The translations under genes and the position numbers were made by a program. This document shows, in pieces, positions 35,301 through 46,497 of a stretch of DNA of 64,000 bases (positions within the stretch are counted from its first letter, which is position 1; each line of letters opens with the position of its first letter). Source of the DNA: Epichloe hybrida (taxonomy: Eukaryota; Ascomycota; Sordariomycetes; Hypocreales; Clavicipitaceae); assembly GCA_019022495.1 (NCBI GenBank), contig JAFEKR010000026.1, forward strand, positions 124,001 through 188,000, read 5' to 3'. Below the pieces are notes generated by a model. The model had not been told where the DNA came from, ran no database searches, and saw nothing but the letters and a program-made list of their open reading frames with translations.

Positions 35301-37838
35301 TGAAATTCCTTAATAATATCTCTATAAAAATAACCTAGGAAGCCCTCTAAATATGCTAGATTAATGCTTACCTAGGCCCCCTAGACTTTATTATTATAGA
35401 CACTAGAACGAACTTCTATAGTAATAAATTTAGATAATTTATAGCTTTAATATTAATTTTAATTAAGGAAGTCCCTATTAAGGCATACTATAGCATAGGG
35501 AAGGTTAAAAGGTATTATAGGCTACTCTAAAGAGCCTATAATATAATTAGATATGAATGCCCTACAACGCTAGAACCTATTGCCCTTTAAATAGCAATTA
35601 AGGCCCTAAATAACACTATAGGCCCTAATAGTCTTGTCCTAACCCTCCTTGTTTTTAGAGCCTACCTACGCATAACAAATAAGTCCTTGCTATTACCTAA
35701 TATTACATAGCGTGTGATTATAGTATAGAAGGTTACTAAAGAGATTAAGAGACTTCACGCTATCTAGAAGGTTAATAAGGCCCTTGCTAAACGCAACGGC
35801 CTAGATACCTTAAAGACCCTTAGCCTGTCACTTAGATTAAAGGTTAAGGTCTAGTGAGAAGGCAAGGGATAGGTAAGTCTATATAAGCTACTAGTGATTA
35901 CTAGAGAAAGCTATATACTTAACATACCTAGAGGCCTAAAGACCTTCAGGTTAATATCCGTTAAGCCCTACTATAATAATCCTAGTGTAAAGAAAATAGT
36001 AAAGCCTAGTGAAAAGGAAGGAGAAAAAGGGTGAGAGGCCTATAATAAGAATATAGTGCTACTAATACTACTAAAGCAAGAACGCGGAAGGCCATAGAAA
36101 AACCCTCCTATAATGCCTTAAGGTGCTAATACCTTCCTATTAGCAAAAGAATATAGTAACCTAGCTCTCGCAATTAAGCTACGTAAGGAAGGAATCATTA
36201 AGACCCTAGGTAAACTATTTAAGCTGTTAATAAAAATAGAGATTAACGCTCTAATTAAGTAAGGTGTATTTAAATTCATTATGTTTAATAAGGAAGAATA
36301 TAGTAGGATTTAAATCTTTAATTCCTGAATTATTAATAAGATTAAGGGTAAGATAATAGAACCCTACAAAAAGTCACGCCTTGTAATCTAAGGGTGTAAG
36401 GATAAAGGGAAACAGGCTATTCTTACACAGGCCCCAATAATTTAACGCGCAAGCTAACGTCTTATCCTCACGATAGCCCCGTTAGTAAGATTAAGGAAAT
36501 TCCTTATCTAGCTAAGAGATATCTATTAGGCTTATATACAGGCCTATATATTACTAGAGTAGCTAATCCTAGCGCGCTTACTAATTCAGATATAGCATCT
36601 CTACTTACCTAGTATGATCTTAAGGGTTATAAAACCCCTCTACAGGCTCGCAGAGGTAGGAACATACTAGTGGGTTATATATTATAAGCATTATAGAGAG
36701 AATCTCTAGATAGAAACCTTTATATACAATCCCTGCCTGCTTATAATTATAAAGGAAAGCCCTAACTTTACCTACGTTAAAATATAGACTAATAATATAA
36801 TTAGCCTCTTAGATAAGAAGTTCTCTAAGAAGGAAGAGACCTAGCTTACTATAGTAGGCTTTAATATAAAGCTAAAGTAATTACTAACTTAGGACTGCCC
36901 TCTTATGTTTAATAGTAGCATTATCTTACTAGAGAATAATACTATTAAGATCTAGTAGAAAGGGTAGAGTAATAAGTTAGAGTTAGTTCTAATAACTAAC
37001 TTAAAGCGCAAATATGTTAAGCAGAGGGCCTGAGGCGCTTATATTGCCTTAATCTATTAACTAGAGGCTTACTTTAACTTATTTATTACTACATAACACT
37101 AGGAGCTAACCCTAGAGGATGTAAAAGCCCTTAATCACTGCCTAAAGTGGTAGATAGATTACCTAGAGAGAGGTCTAACGTTTATCCTAATTAACCTTAA
37201 GAAGGTAAAGCTCTTTACCTTTGTAAATAGATCCTTTACTAATAACTAGGACCTATCCTTATAACTAGGATATATACTTATCCTAGTGAATAAAGACTAC
37301 ACTAATAGTAAGTTTATGATTAAAGGTAATATTATACACTTTAGCTTAATAAAGAGTAAGAGAGTTATATAAAGTGTGCTTACCTTAGAAGTCTACGGCA
37401 TGGTAGCTAGTGTTAATATAGCTTACGTAATTATAACTACCCTAAACTTAGTTACTAACTAACTAAAGCTCCTAAAGATCCTAGTTATTACATATATAGA
37501 TTCATACTCCTTATATAAGTGCCTTATTAAGCTTAGTATAATAAAGGAGAAACGCTTAATAATTAATATTATAGCCCTTTAATAGTTATATAAACGCTAA
37601 GAACTTTACAAGATCTAATAGATTAATAGAGAGAATAACCTAGCTAATACCTTTATAAAGGTATTACCTAATAAGGCCCTTAAGAGCTTTATCTTAACTA
37701 ACTAGATAACTATCTAGATAGAGGGATAGGTTACCTACGCGTAATATATGTATAGTAAGAGGAAAAGGTAATCCTCTAGGAGAGTAGCTATAGGGATAAG
37801 ATAGCGATATGCAGGGGATTTACGCCCCTGTAGTTAAT
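32358..37838 (+). pseudogene. Copia-B gag-pol polyprotein relic
   Basis: Stop-riddled plus-strand polyprotein of the fungal Ty1/copia type. The first open piece is 32358-32597 (non-ATG start; the true start is uncertain). A zinc knuckle KCYVCGKEGC...KHPKEDC lies at about 34203-34275, and a protease relic NTGAVKFSIAGH near 34640 (Asp changed to Asn). The GAG-pre-integrase LHRRF segment is near 35038, and the integrase catalytic Asp region IIDTRTNF near 35392. The reverse transcriptase segment with RLILTIAPLV is near 36450, and KPLYRLAEVGTYWW near 36630-36680. The active-site region reads TNN near 36790. RNase H has IDSYSLYKCL near 37495-37530. Almost all stops are TAG/TAA at positions where CAG, CAA or TGG is expected. 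Confidence 0.85.
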
Positions 37839-38203
37839 ATCCCTAGCGGCCATAACCACGCTAGCTTACTAGGCCCTCCTAGTAGACTATAGAAATTAAT
37901 AGTGGTGCGTAGGAGAATAAAGGTATTGCTAAGGAGGAGGAAGATATTGTATACACGCTATAGTGTGGTATATATATTATTTTAAGGAAAAAGAAGGGAT
38001 TTAGAAGGACCCACTTATCCTTATATAGGCTTACAGGCTAAGCGAGATTGTTATTTCCCTTTTATTAGTAACTATACGCCTAGATAGGCTATAAGTTCTT
38101 TTCCTTATATCCCCTGTTAATCACATTCTTAATCTATCTTTCCTTTTTATTTCTGCGATTAATATCGCGTGTTAATAATTATATTAAAAGAGAGAAGTTC
38201 TAG

Positions 38204-38512
38204 TATTAGAACAAAGGTAATATTAATTACGCATTATAGCTATAATTACCTAGTAGAAGTTCGGGCTGCGCGCGGACCCTACACGTAACCTATAACCTAG
38301 CATGTTAATTAGCTAGGAAATGTAGGGATATAAACGCGTAACCCCTTTTCCCTTTATGTATTATAACTTCTAGCTTTTTACCTCTCTTTTCTAATAACTT
38401 AATTAATTATAACAACAGATAACGCAGCCTAGAATAAATAATCGATGACAATACTATTCTTCGGGCTCATAACTGTATTACACATTGAATTCAATACCCT
38501 GTGAATCTAACA
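38204..38512 (+). repeat. Copia-B 3' LTR, 309 bp, mutated only in its inner part
   Basis: Mirror of the 5' LTR: here the first about 130 bp are RIP-mutated (GTAATATTAATTACGCATTA) while the last about 110 bp are clean (CGATGACAATAC, CGGGCTCATAACTG). A purine run AAAAGAGAGAAG (about 38186-38197) upstream is the likely polypurine tract. The flanking duplication CTTAT follows. Confidence 0.95.
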
Positions 38513-38517
38513 CTTAT

Positions 38518-39010
38518 TCTTTTATTTAAAAAACCTATAAAGTTAAAAATAATTATTATAAATTTAAAAAAAAATCTTTTTAACCTAGAAAAGTTTTTAT
38601 TAAGAAAAGATATATTATTTTTATTTTTAAGAAGTTTCCTTATACTTATATAATTTTCTTTAGATTTAATATCTTATTAATTTATAATATTAAATAATTT
38701 CTTCAGGGTAATTATTTTAATAAAAGCTAAAAAAAGTATAGAAATTAATAGTAAATGTTTCAAAATTACTAGAATAGTAAAAAAATATCTAAAATATAGA
38801 AAAAAAAGTTAAGTATAAGCTTAAACTTAAATATATTATATTTACCTACCCTAAATATATAATAAGCTTACATTTCTAAATAAGGTAAAACTTTATATAT
38901 TTATAAATAAATCAATAAATTATATATAAAAATAAAATTACTATAATAGAATTACTATAAAAATCCACTATATTTCAGATATTTATACTACCCTAAGTAT
39001 TATATAATAC
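38518..39010. other. AT-rich hAT DNA right of Copia-B, no gene
   Basis: Continues the hAT element interrupted at 31707. It is very AT-rich, with no reading frame and no match to other parts of the window that I could see. Confidence 0.6.
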
Positions 39011-39297
39011 ATTGTATTGTATTGTATTGTATTGTATTGTATTGTATTGTATTGTATTGTATTGTATTGTATTGTATTGTATTGTATTGTATTGTATTGG
39101 ATTGGATTGTATTGGATTGGATTGGATTGGATTGGATTGTATTGGATTGGATTGTATTGGATTGGATTGTATTGTATTGTATTGTATTGTATTAGATTGT
39201 ATTGGATTGGATTGTATTGTATTGGATTGTATTGGATTGGATTGTATTGGATTGTATTGTATTGGATTGTATTGTATTGTATCGTATTGTATTGTAT
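39011..39297. repeat. Pentanucleotide array (ATTGT/ATTGG)n, about 57 units
   Basis: Head-to-tail ATTGT units with patches of ATTGG. Two overlapping frames of about 100 codons read through it (Ile-Val-Leu-Tyr-Cys periodicity), but these only reflect the repeat. The same pentamer makes up the hAT subterminal arrays. Confidence 0.97.
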
Positions 39298-39584
39298 TTT
39301 TTATATAATAAAAGCAATAGTAAATCGTAGAAAAAAGATATTAGTATATAAAGACCTTTAATATATAGAAAAAAAAGTATTCTATAAACTCGATTAAGAA
39401 ATACTTTATTAACATATATAATATCTCTAATAAGCTTACTTTTCTAAATAAGCTAAAACTTTATAGATTTTTAAATAAATTACTAAATTATATATAAGAA
39501 TAAGGATACTATAATTAGATTATTTAAAAAATCTACTATATAATAAATTTATATAATACCCCACTTTTATTTTTCCCTAACAAT

Positions 39585-39727
39585 ACATTGTATTGTATGT
39601 ATTGTATTGTATTGTATTGTATTAAAAATACAATACAATACACAATACAATACATAGGGCAAAACAATACAATACAATACATCGAAGGGCCAAAAAATAC
39701 AATACAATACAATACAACAATGCTCTG
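39585..39727. repeat. hAT right end: subterminal arrays and TIR
   Basis: TATTG runs, then AATAC runs, in opposing orientation, then the TIR CAATGCTCTG. The arrangement mirrors the left end. The duplication CTAGTAAG follows at 39728-39735. Confidence 0.9.
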
Positions 39728-39735
39728 CTAGTAAG

Positions 39736-41356
39736 TTAGTAAAGCTATAAGCTAAAGCGTAGAAATACATATAAATAGAAGGTTTTATATAATAAAACAC
39801 AAGCTATTAGAAATATTAATCTAGACTTCTAGATTAATAGTATTATTAAGTAGTAATATAGTAACTTATTTATTAGCGTTAGCCTTATATATAACTTCTA
39901 CTATAAGTTATGCTTACCTTACCTAACTATGCTTATTAGTATTTTTAATAGTTAGGAGCGTATTATAAAGTTTACGCTTTATATGTATTAGACACTAGTA
40001 GTATATTAGCAGTAATTAAGTTATAGAAATAAAAGATATATATATTATTAAGAAAGTATAGATTATCTTTAGAATTACTATAAGTATTAATACGCTTAAA
40101 AAGCATATAGTATAACTAGGTAAACTAAGTAAGATACTAGTAGTGTATTAGTATATGTATTAGTAGTAAGAAAAGGAGAATAAACCCTAGTATAGTCCTT
40201 ATTATTATATATATAATAGGCGTATTTTATTAAATTATCTATATAAGTTAGGAGTAATATATAGTAAGATAGTAGTAAAGTTATACTTAGAGAATTAGTA
40301 TATTAGGTTAGGATAGATTTACCCTTAATAATATATTATAGCTCCACGCTATTACTATCTTTAGGTATAATAGCCTATATTATAACCTACTATACATAGT
40401 AAATATAAGGAATCTTTATTTTACTAGTACTACTAGCTATAAGTTAGTAGGATAAGCACTAGGTAAGTAAAGATATTATACTTATATTAAAATTTTTAAA
40501 GCTAAATGCTTCTTACTAGAAGACTTTAAAGGAGATATTAAGGAATTCTTCCTACTAGAAAGAGGTAGTAGTAGTAAAGTAGTAGCTTATATTAAAGATA
40601 TTATTAACTACTAGTAAGTTAGTAGTAATATGCTATAAGAAACTTATAAGTAAAAGATAAGTAACTAACCTATTAGTATTTAAGAGGATTTAGATATTTT
40701 AGATAAGGGTAAATATAGATAATAAAGTAATACTATAGGATATTAGTAATTACTATAAGAGAAGCTATAAAGCTACTAGCTTATAGGTAAGAGTAACTTA
40801 TAATACTAAGGGAGAATATAAAAAGAAAAAAAGTATATAGAAGTAAGGGAAAGTAAGCCTCTTTTATATTAGCCCTAGACCTCTAAGTAATCTATATGCT
40901 ATATATAGCTAATCTAGGAATTATAATATTTATAGTTATAGCTACTACTAGTAAATACGCACGCTAGCTATAAACTCCTAGTAAGATTAATATAACATCC
41001 CTAATATTAGATAAGAAGTTATTTAATTTGAATAGCGTGCGTTACCCTATCTATTTAACCTAATTATAAAATTTAATATAGGTAGTTTATTTACTTAGTG
41101 CTAATAACTTACTAGATAGAGGTATATATATTAGAGGTAATAAAGTAGCAAGTGTGCAGCTATTTATAATCTAGAGGTTATAAGAAGGATTACCTAGGAC
41201 CCTATAATGTCTGTCTTATTATTTAAAGTAAATATAATACTACATACTAATAGTATAGCTAGTAACATAGGCATTACTATAAGTTATACGTAGTATATAT
41301 ATACTAGCTAAGTAGCTCTTTTTAATTAAGGATAATTATATATTAGGGGGGTAGTA
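39736..41356 (+). other. Gypsy-1 post-pol 3' region (copy B)
   Basis: Collinear with 1780-3397 and, across the Copia-A2 insertion, with 52070-60837. No recognised gene; dense TAG/TAA stops. Confidence 0.7.
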
Positions 41357-41623
41357 TATTAGGAGTATAGAGGCTAAGGGGCTATAGATAGGATAGTTAT
41401 ATAATAGAGCCCTTAAATAAGCCTTAGGTTTTATAAATAACTAAGTAGCTATAAGATAGCCATGTGCATATAGTAGGGTATTTAGATAAGGACTGCCTAT
41501 AAGAGATATAGGAGGTTAGAGTTTAAGACCTTTATATACCTACCCCTAAGTAGTAGCTCTCTAGCTACGACTAAGAACCTTAGCCTTCACTCCGTTTATA
41601 TCTCCCTAAACATAGTCGTGACA
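41357..41623 (+). repeat. Gypsy-1 3' LTR (copy B), 267 bp
   Basis: Starts TATTAGGAGTATAGAGG (RIP form) and ends AGTCGTGACA. Confidence 0.92.
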
Positions 41624-42796
41624 TACTCTTTATCTTATACTTTATAAAATTCCTTTTCTTTAGGGTAGCTAGCTAGATTATTATAATATACTAGAGGAGG
41701 AGGAAGTCTAAATATATAAGGTTTTTCTTTACTCTTTAATTCTAGCTTAAAAGCTATAATAAATACTTTAAGTTTATTAAGATCTTATAAATTCTTAGAT
41801 ATCTTATAATTATTACTACTTTTAGGTAAGTTTAGTAAATTATTAATACTTAGTAGTATATAGTCTATTAAATCTAGAAATTATCCTAGTATACTTAGAG
41901 AAGTTAGTAAATTTAATTCTTAACTCTCTTTTTCTTTTTCTTTATACTTTAGCTAATTATAATTAGTAGGAATTTTATCCTATTAAAGTAGCTTAGGTAG
42001 TTATTATAGTAACAGAGGGTATACTATCTATAAAAGCCCTATATTAGAGCTTTTATTCTTATTATTATTAACTAGCTTTTTAAGAATACTCTTTTTAATC
42101 TCTTTTATATTTAGTAATAAGCCTCTTTCTTAAGTATAGAAGATAGACTTATTAAAGGTAATATAGCTTAATAAGAACTAGTAGCTTCTCTTTATTATTA
42201 GTACCTAAATTAGGTATTATATAAAGGAAATATAACTAGCAAGGTATTTAATATAAGCTCTTTAAGTAAGCTTTAGACTTACTTTATAAAGCCTGCTTTA
42301 TATTATTATAAATACTTTATAACTAAAGGCTTAAAGGTAAGTTAAAGGAACTTCTAGCTTCTTTAGTAAGTAACTCTATTAAAGTTTATTTTCTCTTAGC
42401 TACTTATTTAGCGCTTATTAAGGTAATTACTAGTTAAGCACCTTTTAAGGTATATAATTTAAAATATAAATAGCTACTTTAGTAGCTATAAGCTAGAGAT
42501 CTTCTAGGAAGCCTAATTATATTATAAGAGTTATTATAACCCTTATTATTACCCCCCTAGACTATTTAGTATACCTATTTTAATATAGGTAAGCTAGGCT
42601 AGACTTTCTAATAATAATACCTTTATTTATAACCTTTTCTTCCTATTTCTTAGTCTAGAAAGTAGTCTTACTATTAGTTATTATAACTATAATATAAATG
42701 CTATATATGCTTATATATATAGCTTCTAACTAATTAAAGCAAAGCATAATATTAGTCTTTAATAGGATTATAAAGATATAATATAACCCTATTACT

Positions 42797-43892
42797 TGTT
42801 AAAAATAAGACCTATTTTTAGCCCTTTTCTAGTTAAAGAACCTTCTTATTACTAGCTTGCTTTGCAAGTCTGACAGCTGCACTGCAGCTGTCAACGGTCG
42901 CGAGGGTAGCTATCAATGGCTACGTCACAGCTGTCAACAGCTGCGACCGACCGTGTGGATGACTAATTAGTTAATTACGTTGTGGCTATAAGTGTGGTCA
43001 CAACCACACCACTAGTAATTAGGTAAGCTAGAGTGACGTAAGCTAGGGTGACGTAAGCAGGTTACCCTACACATAACTTACCCTATAGCTATCTTTAACA
43101 ACGATTTTCTCTTTATCTAGAGGTCGTACAAAAGTTTCACATATAGCAAATTAAAGCTTAAAGATAAGGCTTTCTTTTTATATAAGGTTATTTTTTAGAC
43201 TAAAAGTTAGTGCATATAGGTTACTAGCTAGTATAGTGGTGAGTCGATTTTTTGGTTTTTACATATAAATGAACTTTGCGGAAAATCAAAAGTGGCCCGT
43301 AAGACCCCGTTAGCGGCCCGGATTCACTAATACGGTTAGTAGGTCTATAAGAGGAAGAAGATCTTTTTAACTAGCTAGATAGCTAGTCCTCTTAACTAAC
43401 AACAGCCGCATTGCCTGTACAACGTATTTAAAATCAATTCTATTGCTTTATAAGATATTATAAAAGTAATCTAAATTGAATTCTATTAGTTAATAACTGC
43501 CATAACCTTCCGTTACGTTACGTTGATTGATTTAACGTTACAGCCCTATTGTCAGGAGCACGGAGGCCAAGGGGCCATGGACGGGACGGTCACATGTTAG
43601 AGCCCTTGGATAAGCCTTAGGTTCCGCGGATAACTAAGTAGCTATAAGATAGCTATATGCAAATAGTAGGGTATTTAGATAAGGACTACCTATAAGAGAT
43701 ATAGGAGGTTAGAGTTTAAGACCTTTATATACTTACCCCTAAGTAGTAGCTCTCTAGCTATAACTAAGAACCTCAGCCTTTACTCCGTTTATATCTCCCC
43801 AAACACAGTCGTGACACCTATCGGTCCCTGACCGTAGAGCTTGCACCCGTACAGCTGTTGCCAGCTGGCAACTAGCTCCTTACATTTTAATA
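42797..43892 (+). repeat. Copia-A solo LTR, TSD TTACT, itself interrupted by a Gypsy-1 solo LTR
   Basis: Starts TGTTAAAAATAAGACC and ends CATTTTAATA. TTACT flanks both sides (42792-42796 and 43893-43897). Removing the 272 bp of inserted Gypsy-1 LTR plus one duplication leaves about 824 bp, a normal Copia-A LTR. Both TGACGTAA sites are intact near 43030-43055. Confidence 0.95.
43550..43816 (+). repeat. Gypsy-1 solo LTR, TSD CCTAT, nested in a Copia-A LTR
   Basis: A 267-bp LTR starting TGTCAGGAGCACGGAGG and ending GTCGTGACA, with CCTAT on both sides (43545-43549 and 43817-43821), where the intact Copia-A LTR has CCTAT once. Its first about 85 bp are unmutated and give the cleanest version of the Gypsy-1 LTR start. 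Confidence 0.97.
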
Positions 43893-44372
43893 TTACTTTA
43901 TAGGTAAAAAGAGTAATATATTAGTCTTTATTATACCTTACTAATTAAGTAAAGAGATTAAAGGAGACTACCTAAAGTAATCTAGAAGGTAAGGATCCTA
44001 TTTAAGGGACTTATAATATTTACCTTTATACTTTAGTAGTTTAGTAAACCTTATATTTTCTTACACTCCTTTTCTTTAATAATATTTAAAGCTTCTAAAG
44101 CACTTAATCTATTATATTCTCTCCTAGATATACTAATCTTATATGCTATAAATCTATAGGTAATATTATAGTAGTCTTTAGGTCTTATAAATCTCCCTTA
44201 ATAATAAAAGCTTCTAATAGGCTTAAGCCCTCTATATATAGCTATATACTAATAACCTAAGTTTAAAATATCTCCTAATTACCTTTTACTAGGTCTATTA
44301 CCTTTCTAGTAAGGTTATCTTACCTTATTTCTTTTTATATAAGTAACTAAAGAGATATAAGGTTTATAAAGA

Positions 44373-44563
44373 TGTGAGGCCCCACTCATGACACGGGTGC
44401 ACCCCGCTAGCGCACCACGCTGTAGGGCTAGGTCCACGTAACACTAGTAAGCTACTAGCTATAAGTTAGTAACTTATATATATAACACACTTAGACCTAG
44501 TAAGCTTTAGTTAATATATAAACGCCCTTATATCTCTTACCTAGCTATCCCTTTATTCTTATA
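44373..44563 (+). repeat. Gypsy-2 5' LTR (copy C), 191 bp
   Basis: Starts TGTGAGGCCCCACTCATGAC with an unmutated GC-rich first 90 bp, then becomes AT-rich and ends TTCTTATA (RIP form of TTCTCACA). Confidence 0.93.
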
Positions 44564-44699
44564 ATTCTAAAGCTTCTCTTACTAGTTACCTAAGAGTAAT
44601 ATAAGGGGGAGAATAACTTAATTTACTAGAACTATACTATATATTACTTAGGATTAGCTAGATAATAGTAATACTATAGCTAGGGATATACTATATTTT

Positions 44700-46083
44700 A
44701 TAACTTTATCTAAAGCTATACCCTTTACTATAGTAATAAAAGAGGTAGTAGTTAGGGAGTAAATTACTTAGCTTAAGTAACTTAAGAAACTATAGAATTA
44801 AGAAAAGAAGCTTACTAACTTAATATAATCTTATAAAGAATTAGTAAAAAAGGGCTAAAAGAATAGTTTATTCTTAAGCCTTAGTAACTAAGAAGTTAAG
44901 GTTTAAAATATTATAAAACTCTAATACCTTATAAACTTATAGAAGTATAAGATATAGCTTAATAACCTTAACTATATCTTTAAGGGGGTAAAGAAAAAGT
45001 ATTACTAAGATAACTAAAAGATTCTCTTTATACTTAACTATATATATATAAACTATTAGGCTAGATAGGACTAATATATTAAAGAATAACTAGCTAATAG
45101 TTAGGATTATCCTAAGAATAACTAGGATAAGTTCTAAGACTAGACCCTTACACTACTTAAAGACTCTATAAGTTATAATATATAAATAGCTATATAGCTA
45201 GAAAACGCAAAGCAAAAGGAGAGCTAGAGTTTTATTAAGTTTAGTATTTACTTAGATTTACTAGAGAAATATCTAGAATAAGCTCTAGAAAAAACCTATA
45301 CTCTTATATTCTTTACGAAATTACTTCCTAACTTATAAGATTATATTAACTTATACGTAAATATTACTAGTCTAATATAAGAAGATATTATATAACTTGC
45401 CTAGTAATTCTAGGAGGTAATATTAAAGAATAAGTAAAAGCTAAATAATTTAGAAAAGAAGGGGCTATATAAGGTAGCTTAACACTAAAGACATAACTTC
45501 CTATAAGGGTATTAGCTAAATTAGAACTAAAGAGATAAGGATAAGGATAAGGAAAAGACCCTAGCTACTTACCTAAATAATAATAAACTATAAGGAAGAA
45601 AATAGTACTTTAATTATAGTAGTATAGAGCACCTTATTTATAATTATAATAAGCTAAGGAAAGACTAGTAAGAGGGTTAGGAAAACTCCTAGAGATAGAA
45701 GTAAAAGCCTTTACCTTTACCTTAGACACTAGGGTACTAGTAAGACGCTAATTCCACATATTAGTTACTATCTATAGGGATAAAGATATTAAAATAGTAG
45801 CGGATCTTAATAGTTACGCTAAGATTAATATTATAAGCGCCTAATTTACATAGACTTATAAGCTTAATTAGGCTAAGGCTATAGCACCTATCTTAAAGGT
45901 AGTAGGGGCTCTAATAGTCCCTTAATATAGTGTCTATAAGGTACCTATTATAATTAAAGATTTATAAGGCAAAGAGAAAGACCTTAAGTTACTATATGTA
46001 GCTATTAATAGGGACCTAAGAGCAGAGGGAAGCCCTATATTAATCAGAATGCATACACTTATAAAAGAACGCATGTACCTATG
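44700..46083 (+). pseudogene. Gypsy-2 gag and protease relic (copy C)
   Basis: Stop-laden Gag and protease part of the polyprotein. Gag includes a capsid-like stretch near 45180-45420 (FIKFSIYLDLLEKYLEQAL-like). A zinc-knuckle relic YFNYSSIEHLIYNYNK near 45608-45655 has every Cys of CX2CX4HX4C turned to Tyr, as expected from G to A changes on TGT/TGC. A retropepsin-like segment DLNSYAKINIIS near 45800-45840 corresponds to a DSGAxxNxIS-type active site. The frame is cut at 46083 by Gypsy-1 copy C and continues at 61110. Confidence 0.75.
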
Positions 46084-46350
46084 TGTCAGGAGCACGGAGG
46101 CCAAGGAGTCGCGGACAGGACGGTCATATAATGGAGCCCTTAGGTAAGCCTTAGCTTACGCGAATAACTAAGTAGCTACTAGATAGCTATATACATATAG
46201 TAAGGTATTTAGATAAGGACTACTTATAAGAGATATAGAAGGTTAGAGTTTAAGACCTTTATATACCTACCCCTAAGTAATAGCTCTCTAGCTATAACTA
46301 AGAACCTTAGCCTTTACTTTATTTATATCTCTTTTACTAAAGTTATAATA
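46084..46350 (+). repeat. Gypsy-1 5' LTR (copy C), 267 bp
   Basis: Starts TGTCAGGAGCACGGAGG and ends GTTATAATA, the RIP form of GTCGTGACA. The first about 80 bp are GC-rich and clean. Confidence 0.93.
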
Positions 46351-46497
46351 AGTTAAACTCTTAAACCCTTTAGGGAAAATAAACTATTAGCTAGATTTAA
46401 ATATAAAGAAGCTATAGAATATTTACCTAAAACACACTTATACTACTTAGTAAGGAAGCCCTAACTCTATAGTGCCTAGGTAGTAACTAGAATACCT

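Larger units (their letters stand above)
31708..38512 (+). mobile_element. Copia-B, complete Ty1/copia retrotransposon inside the hAT element
   Basis: 6805 bp with 309-bp LTRs (31708-32016 and 38204-38512) ending TGTTAGA/TCTAACA and a CTTAT duplication. The internal frame has the fungal Ty1/copia order: gag with a zinc knuckle, protease, integrase, reverse transcriptase, RNase H. The interior is heavily RIP-mutated while the outer edges and the flanking hAT DNA are not. Confidence 0.95.
26887..39727 (-). mobile_element. hAT DNA transposon inserted in Gypsy-1 copy B, carrying Copia-B
   Basis: Perfect 10-bp terminal inverted repeats (CAGAGCATTG at 26887-26896, CAATGCTCTG at 39718-39727) and an 8-bp target duplication. 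After subtracting Copia-B it is about 6.03 kb. It contains a minus-strand, intron-bearing hAT transposase (27940-30924) and several tandem repeat blocks. Both ends carry subterminal arrays of CAATA/TATTG pentamers in both orientations. RIP is much lighter than in the surrounding Gypsy-1. Confidence 0.95.
7670..41623 (+). mobile_element. Gypsy-1 copy B, interrupted by Gypsy-2 copy B and a hAT element
   Basis: Three segments, 7670-8765, 22465-26886 and 39736-41623, join into one Gypsy-1 sequence collinear with copy C at 46498-61104. The first break is an insertion of Gypsy-2 (duplication TTAAA) and the second an insertion of a hAT element (duplication CTAGTAAG). The 3' LTR is at 41357-41623. 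The first about 414 bp, including the 5' LTR, are absent; in their place stands the 3' end of Gypsy-2 copy A. RIP is heavy throughout. Confidence 0.92.
41624..44372 (-). pseudogene. Decayed pogo/Fot1-like (Tc1/mariner) DDE transposase relic
   Basis: This region matches no other family here. On the minus strand, reading through TAG/TAA stops, a segment near 44150-44300 resembles the start of the DDE domain of Fot1/pogo transposases (GN-x-E...VISI...EGLSLLEAFIIKG, compare GNREW..VI....G..PPFIIFKG). A segment at about 42310-42500 resembles the C-terminal part (SSLQLLKQLFIF...LKRCL, then TYQRSQKFL...IKYLQQYKAGF, compare SHLLQPLDV..F.PLKR...A...NI.SAF...G). Frames shift between the segments. No terminal repeats were found. 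It is split by a Copia-A solo LTR and bounded by Gypsy-1 copy B and Gypsy-2 copy C. The family assignment is inference. Confidence 0.4.

Noticed and set aside
39012..39361. Two overlapping plus-strand reading frames of 98 and 114 codons
   Set aside because: They only read through the ATTGT/ATTGG pentamer array, giving a repeating Ile-Val-Leu-Tyr-Cys pattern. No biological protein is suggested.
46084..46350. Interpretation as a Gypsy-1 solo LTR
   Set aside because: The flanking duplication CTATG pairs it with the far LTR end at 61104, and Gypsy-1 internal sequence follows directly, so it is the 5' LTR of a complete copy.
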